The notes below the pieces were generated by a model that saw only the letters and a program-made list of their open reading frames with translations, did not search any database and was not told the origin of the DNA. Position numbers and translations under genes: made by a program. A stretch of 64,000 nt of DNA from Panacagrimonas sp041603235. GTDB taxonomy: Bacteria; Pseudomonadota; Gammaproteobacteria; Nevskiales; Nevskiaceae. The stretch covers positions 1 through 64,000 of the forward strand of contig JBFIES010000011.1 of NCBI GenBank assembly GCA_041603235.1. Direction: 5' to 3'. Of the stretch, positions 1-7,537 are shown piece by piece (the stretch's first letter is position 1; the number at the start of each line of letters is the position of its first letter).

Positions 1-517
1 CGCTTAACTCGTTTCGCGACACGGAAATCTGGGTTCTGAAATAGCATGCCATGCGACCATGTATACACCCCGACTTCTTCACCTAATATCCAGAGTTTCA
101 CCAGAGTCACCGCCATCCTTCGATTGGCTGTTGTTCAACGCAGGTTAGACGACAAATTGGGATACATCACCGCGACTCCTCAAGCTGCGCCCAAAGGTCC
201 ATGGGAGGTTGTGCCAAGTCTTTCGGGGGAGGCCTATGGCGAATTTCTGACTCTACGACGGTCTTCATGACCGCAGTTTGCCGTTTTCGGTGGTCGCCGC
301 AAACTTTGAAGTAACCAATGGGTCAAACCATTGGGTTCCGGAGTCAGCGATTCTTGCCGCTGTTTCTCTTAAGTAGGCAAGGTTTCCCTGCTGAAAAAGC
401 TTTCATCGAAGCCTTTCAGACATCGCTCGGCAGAAACAAGCGGCCAGCACCGAGACGGCTCTTGCCATTAACTGTTGACGGAGCCTGTGCCTCCTCGCTA
501 ATCCCGCGAAAGGCTGT
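1..517. other. Region without recognisable gene, downstream of carA
   Basis: I see no convincing coding region in these 517 bases. Two short plus-strand open frames are rich in Arg, Ser and Pro, have no family signature, and look like chance openings. An imperfect inverted repeat lies at about 313-337 (AACCAATGG arm, six-base loop). It has no T-run, so it is not a clear terminator. carB, the usual downstream partner of carA, is not present here. Confidence 0.5.
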
Positions 518-1648
518 TCAGCCCTTCATCGACTCCACGAATCGGTCGAACAGGTAGTCCACGTCGTGGGGGCCGGGGCTGGCTTCGGGGTGGCCCTGGA
601 AGCTGAAGGCGGGGGCGTCGGTGAGTTCAATGCCCTGATTGCTGCCGTCAAACAGTGAGCGATGGGTGACGCGCATGTTTGCGGGAAGCGTGGTCTCGTC
701 CACCGCAAAGCCGTGATTCTGGCTGGTGATCAGGACCTTGCCGGAGGCCAGATCTTGCACCGGGTGGTTGGCACCATGATGGCCAAACTTCATTTTCAGG
801 GTCTTGGCACCGGCGGCGATGCTCAGAATCTGATGCCCAAGGCAGATGCCGAACATCGGTGTTCCGATCTTGAGCAGTTCGTGCACGGACTTGATGGCGT
901 AGGTGCAGGGTTCCGGGTCGCCGGGGCCGTTGGAAAGCATGACGCCATCGGGCTTGAGGGCCAGCACTTCACTGCTTGATGCGGTGGCCGGAACCACGGT
1001 GACAGCGCAGCCACGGTCAACCAGCATGCGCAGAATATTGCGCTTCACGCCAAAGTCGTAGACCACCACGTGGCGCTTGGCCGCGCCAAGGCGAGATTCC
1101 TTGTTGGTCTCAATGCTCCAGGAGCCGGTGCTCCATTCGTAAGGCTTCTGCGTGCTGACCACCTTGGCCAGATCACAGCCCTTGAGGCCGCCAAATTCCT
1201 GCGCCAGCTTCAGGGCGGTCTTTTCATCGACCTTGTCGCTGGCCATCAGGCAGCCATTCTGTGCGCCTTTGCTGCGCAGCAGGCGGGTCAGGCGGCGGGT
1301 GTCGATCTCGGCAATGGAGACCACGCCCTGATCGCGCAGATAAGCAGAAAAATCCTGGGTCGAGCGAAAATTGCTGTGCGGGCGCGGTCTTTCGCGCATC
1401 ACCAGACCCGAAAGCTGGACGCGATCAGACTCGGCGTCTTCAGGGTTGGTGCCCACATTGCCGATGTGCGGGTAGGTGAGGGTGACGATCTGCTGGCGGT
1501 AGGAGGTATCCGTGAGGATCTCCTGATAACCGGTCATGGCGGTGTTAAAGACCACTTCGCCAACACTGTGGCCTTCTGCACCAACGGAAATGCCCTTGAA
1601 TACACTGCCATCGGCAAGTGCGAGCAAGGCCGGTTTGTGTTTCGTCAT
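518..1648 (-). CDS. carA: Carbamoyl-phosphate synthase, small (glutaminase) subunit
   Basis: CarA hydrolyses glutamine and passes ammonia to CarB for carbamoyl phosphate, the precursor of pyrimidines and arginine; it is cytoplasmic. The 376-residue product has the CarA N-terminal domain (LADGSVFKG at the start, EIDTRRLTR near 114-122). A class I glutamine amidotransferase domain follows, with the nucleophile Cys269 in GICLGHQ and the GHPEASPGP segment near the C-terminus carrying the His/Glu of the triad. I chose the ATG at 1648 because CarA homology begins there; the frame is open 15 codons further with no family match. folD lies 163 bases upstream on the same strand. A carB gene does not follow, which is unusual. 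Confidence 0.95.
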   Translation of the reverse strand: MTKHKPALLALADGSVFKGISVGAEGHSVGEVVFNTAMTGYQEILTDTSYRQQIVTLTYPHIGNVGTNPEDAESDRVQLSGLVMRERPRPHSNFRSTQDFSAYLRDQGVVSIAEIDTRRLTRLLRSKGAQNGCLMASDKVDEKTALKLAQEFGGLKGCDLAKVVSTQKPYEWSTGSWSIETNKESRLGAAKRHVVVYDFGVKRNILRMLVDRGCAVTVVPATASSSEVLALKPDGVMLSNGPGDPEPCTYAIKSVHELLKIGTPMFGICLGHQILSIAAGAKTLKMKFGHHGANHPVQDLASGKVLITSQNHGFAVDETTLPANMRVTHRSLFDGSNQGIELTDAPAFSFQGHPEASPGPHDVDYLFDRFVESMKG

Positions 1649-1699
1649 CGGCTGGGTAGTGTCCGGCAGGCAAGATTGAATAGGAGGGCGCACACAAAT

Positions 1700-1719
1700 C
1701 GGGGGGCGTGCGCCCCCCG
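1700..1719. terminator. GC-rich hairpin between folD and carA
   Basis: A perfect inverted repeat (GGGGGGC, four-base loop, GCCCCCC) lies in the 163-base gap between the folD stop and the carA start. There is no strong T-run on the minus strand after it. It could be a weak folD terminator or a structure in the carA leader. Confidence 0.35.
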
Positions 1720-1811
1720 TGCGAAATCCGGGCAGAATTTTAGCGGCGAGGCCCGCCTGAGTCCATCGAATATCGTCAAGGACCGGCCAAACCGCGGTCC
1801 ATGGCCTGCAA

Positions 1812-2705
1812 TCAGCGCTTCTCTGCGCTCCGGCGCGCAGAACGCAGGGTGTTGGCCATGAGCATGACGATGGTCATGGGCCCCACGCCGCCGGGAACCG
1901 GTGTCACCGCCGAGGCCACTTCGCTGGCCTCCTCAAAATGCACATCACCGACCAGTCGGGACTTCTCTTCGCCATCAACAGTCACCGGCACCCTGTTGAT
2001 GCCCACGTCGATAACCACCGCGCCTTGCTTGAGCCAGGCACCGCGCACCATGTTGGGCCGGCCTACCGCGGCAATCACGATGTCCGCCTGACGGGTCAGG
2101 GCTGGCAAGTCCTGGGTGCGGCTGTGCGCAACGGTGACAGTTGCGTTGGCCTGCAGCAGCAGGCTAGCCATGGGTTTGCCCACGATATTGGAGCGGCCAA
2201 TGACCACGGCGTGCTTGCCGGAGAGGTCCGCGCCTATCTGTTCTTCAATCAGCAGCATGCAGCCCGCCGGGGTGCAGGGCACAAACGCCGCATCCAGATG
2301 GCCCGAAGTGAGCCGCCCGATGTTGTCGAAATGAAAGCCGTCCACGTCCTTGCCCGGCAGGATGGACTGGGTGATGAGCAGTTCATCCAGATGAGCCGGC
2401 AGCGGCAGCTGCACCAGAATGCCGTGAACCTTGGGGTCTGCATTGAGCTGGTCGATCAGGCTCAGTACCTCATCCTGCGTGGCGGATGCGGCCAGCGAAT
2501 GCTGTGTTGAGTCAAAGCCGCAGGCCTCGGCGGTGCGCTTCTTGTTGCGCACGTAAACCTGGCTGGCCGGGTCTTCACCCACGATCACCACCGCCAGACC
2601 GGGCTTGATCCCGTGTTGATCAATCAGATCGCGCGTCTGGCGCGTAATGTCCGTAGACATTTGCGCTGCCCGGGCTTTGCCGTCAATACGAATGGCCTGG
2701 CTCAA
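1812..2705 (-). CDS. folD: Bifunctional methylenetetrahydrofolate dehydrogenase / cyclohydrolase
   Basis: FolD oxidises 5,10-methylene-THF to methenyl-THF with NADP and hydrolyses that to 10-formyl-THF, supplying one-carbon units. The 297-residue length is normal for the family. Visible signatures are the substrate-site segment YVRNKKRTAEACG, which holds the catalytic Lys, the QLPLPAHLDE segment, the GRSNIVGKPMASLLL nucleotide-binding region, and the C-terminal PGGVGPMTI motif. The gene lies upstream of carA on the same strand; both feed nucleotide synthesis, but the 163-base gap with a hairpin leaves co-transcription open. Confidence 0.96.
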   Translation of the reverse strand: MSQAIRIDGKARAAQMSTDITRQTRDLIDQHGIKPGLAVVIVGEDPASQVYVRNKKRTAEACGFDSTQHSLAASATQDEVLSLIDQLNADPKVHGILVQLPLPAHLDELLITQSILPGKDVDGFHFDNIGRLTSGHLDAAFVPCTPAGCMLLIEEQIGADLSGKHAVVIGRSNIVGKPMASLLLQANATVTVAHSRTQDLPALTRQADIVIAAVGRPNMVRGAWLKQGAVVIDVGINRVPVTVDGEEKSRLVGDVHFEEASEVASAVTPVPGGVGPMTIVMLMANTLRSARRSAEKR

Positions 2706-2965
2706 GAGTCTTTACCGTGAGAGTGGGGTGGGCGTATCAACGCGCTGCTGGCCGTGCGGGGCAGGCCGGGGGCGTTGCGGGAGCGCGATTCTGACTGATC
2801 CAAAGCATCGGGGCCAAGCCGGGGGCAATGCTTTTGGGCCTCGCTGAGGCGGCTCGGGTGCTGACAGATTCGGCTGAAGGTGCTGCGGCAGTCCTGCTAG
2901 GATTCGCCGTCTTGCGAGGATTCCGAGTTCGAATTCCCGTTCTTCATTTCATCCGGGACGCCTTC

Positions 2966-3535
2966 TTGGACCTAGATCAGCACACCCGCGTTGTCTCCTA
3001 CGACGACGAGCCCCTCATATTGGTTGATGCCCATGATCGCGAGCAGGGCTATCTGGACAAGGCGGCCGCGCACAGCGGTGCCGGGGTCTTGCACCGGGCA
3101 TTTTCCGTCTTCCTGTTTGATGGTTCAGGCCGCGTGCTGATGCAGAAGCGCGCCGCCGGCAAGCGCCTGTGGCCCGGATTTTGGTCCAATGCTTGCTGCA
3201 GCCACCCTCGGCGCGGCGAGCAAACCGAAGACGCAGTACATCGGCGGCTGCTTGAAGAACTCAATATCGAGGCCGAACTGAGCTATCTGTTCAAGTTTGA
3301 ATACGCCTCTCAATATGACGAGGACGGCGCTGAGCACGAATTGTGCTGGGTGTACGCGGGCCGTATTTCGAGCCTGCCTTCAATCAACCTGACGGAGATG
3401 TCGGATGTGTGTTTCCAGACGCGCGATCAGATTGACCGCAGCATTCAAGAGCAGCCCGATTCCTTAACGCCCTGGTTCAAGATTGAATGGGCACATATCA
3501 AGAAGGATCATTCGCAGTGGTTGAGTGCATCGTGA
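2966..3535 (+). CDS. idi: Isopentenyl-diphosphate delta-isomerase, type I
   Basis: Interconverts IPP and DMAPP, providing the allylic starter for farnesyl diphosphate and hence squalene. It is a Nudix-fold enzyme; the catalytic Cys sits in the SNACCSHP segment and the acidic partner in GAEHELCW, matching the two active-site regions of E. coli Idi. The frame is open from 2828, but the first ~46 residues resemble no Idi, so I prefer the TTG at 2966 (189 residues, normal length; GGGAC seven bases upstream). This start is uncertain. It is the first gene of the hopanoid operon; the 3' end runs into the start region of hpnH. Confidence 0.88.
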   Translation: MDLDQHTRVVSYDDEPLILVDAHDREQGYLDKAAAHSGAGVLHRAFSVFLFDGSGRVLMQKRAAGKRLWPGFWSNACCSHPRRGEQTEDAVHRRLLEELNIEAELSYLFKFEYASQYDEDGAEHELCWVYAGRISSLPSINLTEMSDVCFQTRDQIDRSIQEQPDSLTPWFKIEWAHIKKDHSQWLSAS

Positions 3536-3569
3536 TGAACAGTCTCAAATGTCCGCGAGGAGGTTTGCC

Positions 3570-4721
3570 GTGGGCATCCCGCTGATCCAGCAATATCGGG
3601 TGGGCCGCTACATCGTGGAGCAGAAGCTCCGGGGCCGCAGCCGCTATCCGCTGGCGATGATGTTGGAGCCGCTTTTCCAGTGCAATCTGGCCTGCGCCGG
3701 CTGCGGCAAGATCGACTATCCAAAAGATATCCTGCAAAAGCGCATGAGCCTGGCGGATGCGCTGGCAGCGGTGGATGAGTGCGATGCGCCGGTTGTTTCC
3801 ATCCCCGGCGGCGAGCCGCTGATTCACAAGGAGATGCCGCAGATCGTGGCCGGCATCGTGGCGCGCCGAAAGTTTGTGTATCTGTGTACCAATGCCCTGT
3901 TGCTGTCCAAGCACATTGATGAGTACCAGCCCAGCCCTTATTTCACCTGGTCCATCCATCTTGATGGCCTCAAGCAGCGCCACGACGAGAGCGTGTGCAT
4001 GGACGGGGTATTCGACAAGGCGGTGGCGGCCATCAAGCTGGCACGTGATCGCGGATTTCGCGTCACCATCAATTGCACGCTGTTTCGCGGGGAGTCGGCA
4101 GATCAGATTGCCGAATTCTTTGACTACGCGACCTCGTTGGGCGTTGAAGGCATTACCGTCTCGCCGGGTTACAGCTACGAGCGCGCGCCACGACAGGATG
4201 TATTTCTCGGGCGCTCGCAGAGCCGGCAGTTGTTTCGGGATATTTTCCGGCTGGGGCGGCAGCGCGATAAAAAGCAGCGCTGGGTGTTCAATCAAAGCGC
4301 GATGTTTCTGGATTTCATCGCCGGCAACCAGAGCTATCAGTGCACACCCTGGGCCAATCCCACCTACAACATTTTTGGCTGGCAGAAGCCCTGCTATCTG
4401 CTCAGCGATGAAGGTTATGCGCCCACCTACGCCGAGCTGATGAGCACCACGCAGTGGGATCAGTACGGCGTCGGCCGCAATGCCAAGTGCGATAACTGCA
4501 TGGCGCACTGCGGGTTTGAAGGCACCGCTGTCAACGACACCTTTCGCAGGCCGCTGACCGCGCTGCGCGTTGCCATGTTCGGCCCCCGCACGGACGGCCC
4601 CATGGCCGCTGAAATGCCGGTGGCTGCAGCGGCGCATCTGCCGGCGGCTGGTGGCGCCGAAGTGCATGTGCCGGTCTCGCAGTTGTCGCGCAGCAGCAGT
4701 ACGCAGAAGCGGCCGCACTGA
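3570..4721 (+). CDS. hpnH: Adenosylhopane synthase HpnH (B12-binding-type radical SAM)
   Basis: HpnH adds a 5'-deoxyadenosyl group to hopene (diploptene), making adenosylhopane, the first side-chain intermediate of bacteriohopanepolyols. The radical-SAM CX3CX2C motif is Cys38, Cys42 and Cys45 in CNLACAGCGK. The N-terminus from the chosen start (GIPLIQQYRVGRYIVEQ) aligns with known HpnH beginnings. I place the start at the GTG at 3570 because a perfect AGGAGG lies at 3558-3563, six bases upstream. An earlier ATG at 3525 lacks such a site and adds non-homologous residues. The length of 383 residues is at the upper end for the family because of a variable C-terminal tail rich in Ala. Confidence 0.95.
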   Translation: MGIPLIQQYRVGRYIVEQKLRGRSRYPLAMMLEPLFQCNLACAGCGKIDYPKDILQKRMSLADALAAVDECDAPVVSIPGGEPLIHKEMPQIVAGIVARRKFVYLCTNALLLSKHIDEYQPSPYFTWSIHLDGLKQRHDESVCMDGVFDKAVAAIKLARDRGFRVTINCTLFRGESADQIAEFFDYATSLGVEGITVSPGYSYERAPRQDVFLGRSQSRQLFRDIFRLGRQRDKKQRWVFNQSAMFLDFIAGNQSYQCTPWANPTYNIFGWQKPCYLLSDEGYAPTYAELMSTTQWDQYGVGRNAKCDNCMAHCGFEGTAVNDTFRRPLTALRVAMFGPRTDGPMAAEMPVAAAAHLPAAGGAEVHVPVSQLSRSSSTQKRPH

Positions 4722-4737
4722 TTCCACCTTGGTCGTG

Positions 4738-5859
4738 ATGGAATACCTGAGTCCTTATCTTGCCTGGCCCGCACTGCTGAGCTGGACGCTGGTGCTGCTA
4801 TTGCCATGGCGGCCCTGGAGTACGCGCGAGCAGCTTGCGGCGCGGCCCGCACACAAGAACGAGGGCGCGGTTGATCTGTCTGGCATCACCGTGCTGATTC
4901 CCGCACGCAACGAGGCGGATGTTCTGGAAGCCACGTTGCGGGCGCTTGCGGTGCAGGGCAGCGGGCTGAAGGTGATCGTTGTGGATGATCAGTCCGATGA
5001 CGGCACCGCGGCGGTAGCAGCTCGGTTCGACTTTGTGCAGCTGTTGCGCGGCGGGCAGATGGCGTCCGGCTGGGCAGGAAAACTATGGGCTTTGGAGCAG
5101 GGGCTGGCCAAGGTGGATACCGGCATGGTGCTGCTGCTGGATGCCGACATCGAGTTGCGGGCGGGCATGCTGGCGAGTCTGCTCCGCCACAAGCAGTCCC
5201 ATGATCTGCATCTGGTGTCCGTGATGGCCGACCTGCAGCGCAGAAGCGTCTGGGAAAAATTGCTGCTGCCTGCCTTCGTGTATTTCTTCAAGCTGCTCTA
5301 TCCGTTTTCGCTTTCCAATTCCAGGCGCTTCAGATGGTTGGCTGCCGCTGCGGGCGGCTGCATTCTGGTTGATCTGAAGGTGCTGAAAAGCGTTGGAGCC
5401 TTTGCCAGCATCAAGGACGCATTGATTGACGATTGCGCCCTGGCACGGCAGGTCAAACAGGCCGGCTACCGCACATGGATCGGCCTGAGTCGGGATGTTG
5501 TCAGCCTGCGCGCGTATGAAGGCCTCCAGAGCATCTGGCAGATGGTGGCGCGCTCGGCTTTCACGCAATTGCATTATTCCAGCGCCATGCTTTTGCTGGT
5601 CACGCTCATCATGCTGGCGGTGTTTGTGCTGCCGATCGCGGCGCTGTTTTCGCACCATCCCGTCTGGGGTTTGTCGGCGTGGTTGATGATGGCCGTGGTC
5701 TATATGCCCACACTTCGCTATTACGAATTACCGCTGGCATGGGGTCTGTGCATGCCACTGATCGGGAGCCTGTACCTGGCCATGACCTGGCACTCTGCCG
5801 TCCGCTATTGGCGGGGAACACAATCCATCTGGAAAGGACGACGCTATGCCCGCAGCTGA
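4738..5859 (+). CDS. hpnB: Hopanoid-associated glycosyltransferase HpnB
   Basis: A GT-A (family 2-like) glycosyltransferase of the hopene-associated HpnB group, about 373 residues. It has an N-terminal hydrophobic segment, the nucleotide-sugar motif VLIPARNEADV, the VVDDQSDDGT segment, the metal-binding LLLDADIEL, and a QXXRW-like region (QMVARSAFTQLHYS). Two to three C-terminal membrane segments follow. Its exact acceptor is not established; the family association is with hopanoid side-chain assembly. The start is the ATG at 4738, with an in-frame GTG at 4735. The frame is open back to 4570, but that portion is the alternate-frame reading of hpnH. The 3' end overlaps apt by 14 bases. Confidence 0.9.
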   Translation: MEYLSPYLAWPALLSWTLVLLLPWRPWSTREQLAARPAHKNEGAVDLSGITVLIPARNEADVLEATLRALAVQGSGLKVIVVDDQSDDGTAAVAARFDFVQLLRGGQMASGWAGKLWALEQGLAKVDTGMVLLLDADIELRAGMLASLLRHKQSHDLHLVSVMADLQRRSVWEKLLLPAFVYFFKLLYPFSLSNSRRFRWLAAAAGGCILVDLKVLKSVGAFASIKDALIDDCALARQVKQAGYRTWIGLSRDVVSLRAYEGLQSIWQMVARSAFTQLHYSSAMLLLVTLIMLAVFVLPIAALFSHHPVWGLSAWLMMAVVYMPTLRYYELPLAWGLCMPLIGSLYLAMTWHSAVRYWRGTQSIWKGRRYARS

Positions 5860-6367
5860 TTTGTTTCCCTACCTGCGCGATGTGCCGGACTTTCCGCAGC
5901 CCGGCATCATGTTCAAGGACATCACGCCGCTGCTGGCCGACCCGAAAGCATTTGGCCGCGCCGTGGACGGAATGTGCGAGGGCATCAAGGCAAGCGGTGC
6001 ACAGAACATCATTGCCATCGAGTCGCGCGGCTTCATTCTTGGCAGCGCCATCGCGCAGCGCTTGCACCTGCCGCTGCAGCTGGTGCGCAAGCCGGGGAAA
6101 TTGCCGCGTCAGACACGCAGCGTGTCCTACCAGTTGGAATACGGCACCGATTCACTGGAAATGCATGACGACGCCGTTAAGTCATCGGAGCCATGCGCCA
6201 TCGTGGATGATGTGCTGGCCACTGGCGGCACCGCCAGTGCCTGCGCACGACTGGTGAGCGAACTCGGTGGTGACATCGCCTGTTTCAGCTTTCTGCTTGA
6301 GATTAGTGCGCTGGGCGGTCGGGCGGCGCTGCCGCCGGGTCCGGCACATGCACTGCTTGTCAGCTGA
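5846..6367 (+). CDS. apt: Adenine phosphoribosyltransferase
   Basis: Converts adenine plus PRPP to AMP (purine salvage). The 173-residue protein has the Apt N-terminus (PDFPQPGIMFKDITPLL), the ESRGFILG segment and the PRPP-binding loop CAIVDDVLATGGTA. It starts inside the hpnB 3' end (14-base overlap), so translation is probably coupled. Its position inside a hopanoid operon makes sense if it recaptures adenine released from adenosylhopane by HpnG; that link is inference. A general housekeeping role is the alternative. Confidence 0.95.
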   Translation: MPAADLFPYLRDVPDFPQPGIMFKDITPLLADPKAFGRAVDGMCEGIKASGAQNIIAIESRGFILGSAIAQRLHLPLQLVRKPGKLPRQTRSVSYQLEYGTDSLEMHDDAVKSSEPCAIVDDVLATGGTASACARLVSELGGDIACFSFLLEISALGGRAALPPGPAHALLVS

Positions 6368-6382
6368 TACGCAGGTGATCTG

Positions 6383-7468
6383 ATGGGCGATCTGAAAACA
6401 GTTGATGGCGACAGCACGGACACGATGATGTGGACCGGCTCTCCAGAGGATTTTCAGTCGCACATGCTGCCGCGGGTGTCGCGGACCTTTGCCCTGAATA
6501 TTCCGCAACTGCCGGAAGCGCTGCGCAAGCCGGTGACCAATGCCTACCTGCTGTGCCGCATCGCAGACACGATTGAAGACGAACCCACGCTGGATGCAGA
6601 AGAGAAGGGCGGGTTTGAGAATGCCCTGACTGCGGTGGTGTCCGGGAAGGCAGCGCCGGAGAGCTTGCAGCAGGCCTTGTCCGGAAAACTGTCCGCGCAG
6701 TCCTTGCCCGCTGAGCGTCAGCTGGTTGCCAATCTGCCGCTGATCATCGAAATCACGCGCAGCCTCACGCCGCCACAGATCGACGCCATTGAAAGATGCG
6801 TGTCCATCATGGGACGCGGCATGCGCCATTTTCAGCAAGCTCAGCAGATTCAGACCCTGCTCGATCTCGACAGCTACTGCTATCACGTGGCCGGCGTGGT
6901 GGGAGAAATGCTGACCCAGCTGTTCTGTGACTATTCACCGGCCATTGCGGCGCGCAGAACGCAGCTGGAAGCACTGGCAGTGTCTTTCGGGCAAGGCCTG
7001 CAGATGACCAACATTCTCAAGGATCAGTCAGATGATCTTGCGCGCGGCGTTTGCTGGCTGCCGCAGCAATGGCTGGCGGCAAGCGACGCCTCGCTGGCGC
7101 AGGCCGTCGTCCAGCAGAAGTTAGTCGGCATCGCGCATGCACATTTGCGCAATGCACTGGAATATTGCCTTGTGCTACCAAGCAGCGAGCCTGACGTGCG
7201 CCGGTTCTGTGCGTGGGCCGTGATGCTGGCGGTACAGACTTTGCAGAAGGTTCAGGTCACTCGGCCAGAACAGTCTGATGGCAGCATCAAGATTTCTCGT
7301 GAAACCGTGAGCAGCACCTTGTCCGAAACATCAGCCTGTCTGGATGACAATCAGAAGTTGCAGGCGCTGTTCGAGGAATTGGCGCAGGGCCTGGCATTGG
7401 AGGTTTCGCTGGAGCCCAGAACCGCGTCGCAGCTGCGGCTTCATGCATCTGTGTATGTGCCTGAATAA
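6383..7468 (+). CDS. Squalene synthase (single-enzyme, eukaryote-type Sqs family)
   Basis: The 361-residue trans-isoprenyl diphosphate synthase condenses two farnesyl diphosphates, probably through presqualene diphosphate, to squalene. The first Asp-rich motif is DTIED in LLCRIADTIEDEPTL, and the second is DQSDD in NILKDQSDDLARG. The YCYHVAGVVGEM segment between them is typical of true squalene synthases. The EDF/SRTFALNIPQLP N-terminus resembles one-step Sqs rather than HpnC or HpnD, and no HpnE-like FAD oxidase is in the window. The gene starts 15 bases after apt and immediately precedes squalene-hopene cyclase. A phytoene-synthase-like alternative is unlikely in this context. Confidence 0.85.
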   Translation: MGDLKTVDGDSTDTMMWTGSPEDFQSHMLPRVSRTFALNIPQLPEALRKPVTNAYLLCRIADTIEDEPTLDAEEKGGFENALTAVVSGKAAPESLQQALSGKLSAQSLPAERQLVANLPLIIEITRSLTPPQIDAIERCVSIMGRGMRHFQQAQQIQTLLDLDSYCYHVAGVVGEMLTQLFCDYSPAIAARRTQLEALAVSFGQGLQMTNILKDQSDDLARGVCWLPQQWLAASDASLAQAVVQQKLVGIAHAHLRNALEYCLVLPSSEPDVRRFCAWAVMLAVQTLQKVQVTRPEQSDGSIKISRETVSSTLSETSACLDDNQKLQALFEELAQGLALEVSLEPRTASQLRLHASVYVPE

Positions 7469-7537
7469 ATGTTGAGCGGGCTGCCTGCTTTTGGTGGCCC
7501 TCCCCAAACCGATTCATGAATCAAGTGAGATTGTTGA

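Noticed and set aside
3498..4727. 409-codon open frame on the minus strand
   Set aside because: It is antisense to hpnH, has no family signature and is rich in His/Arg/Ala, as expected for the shadow of a GC-rich gene.
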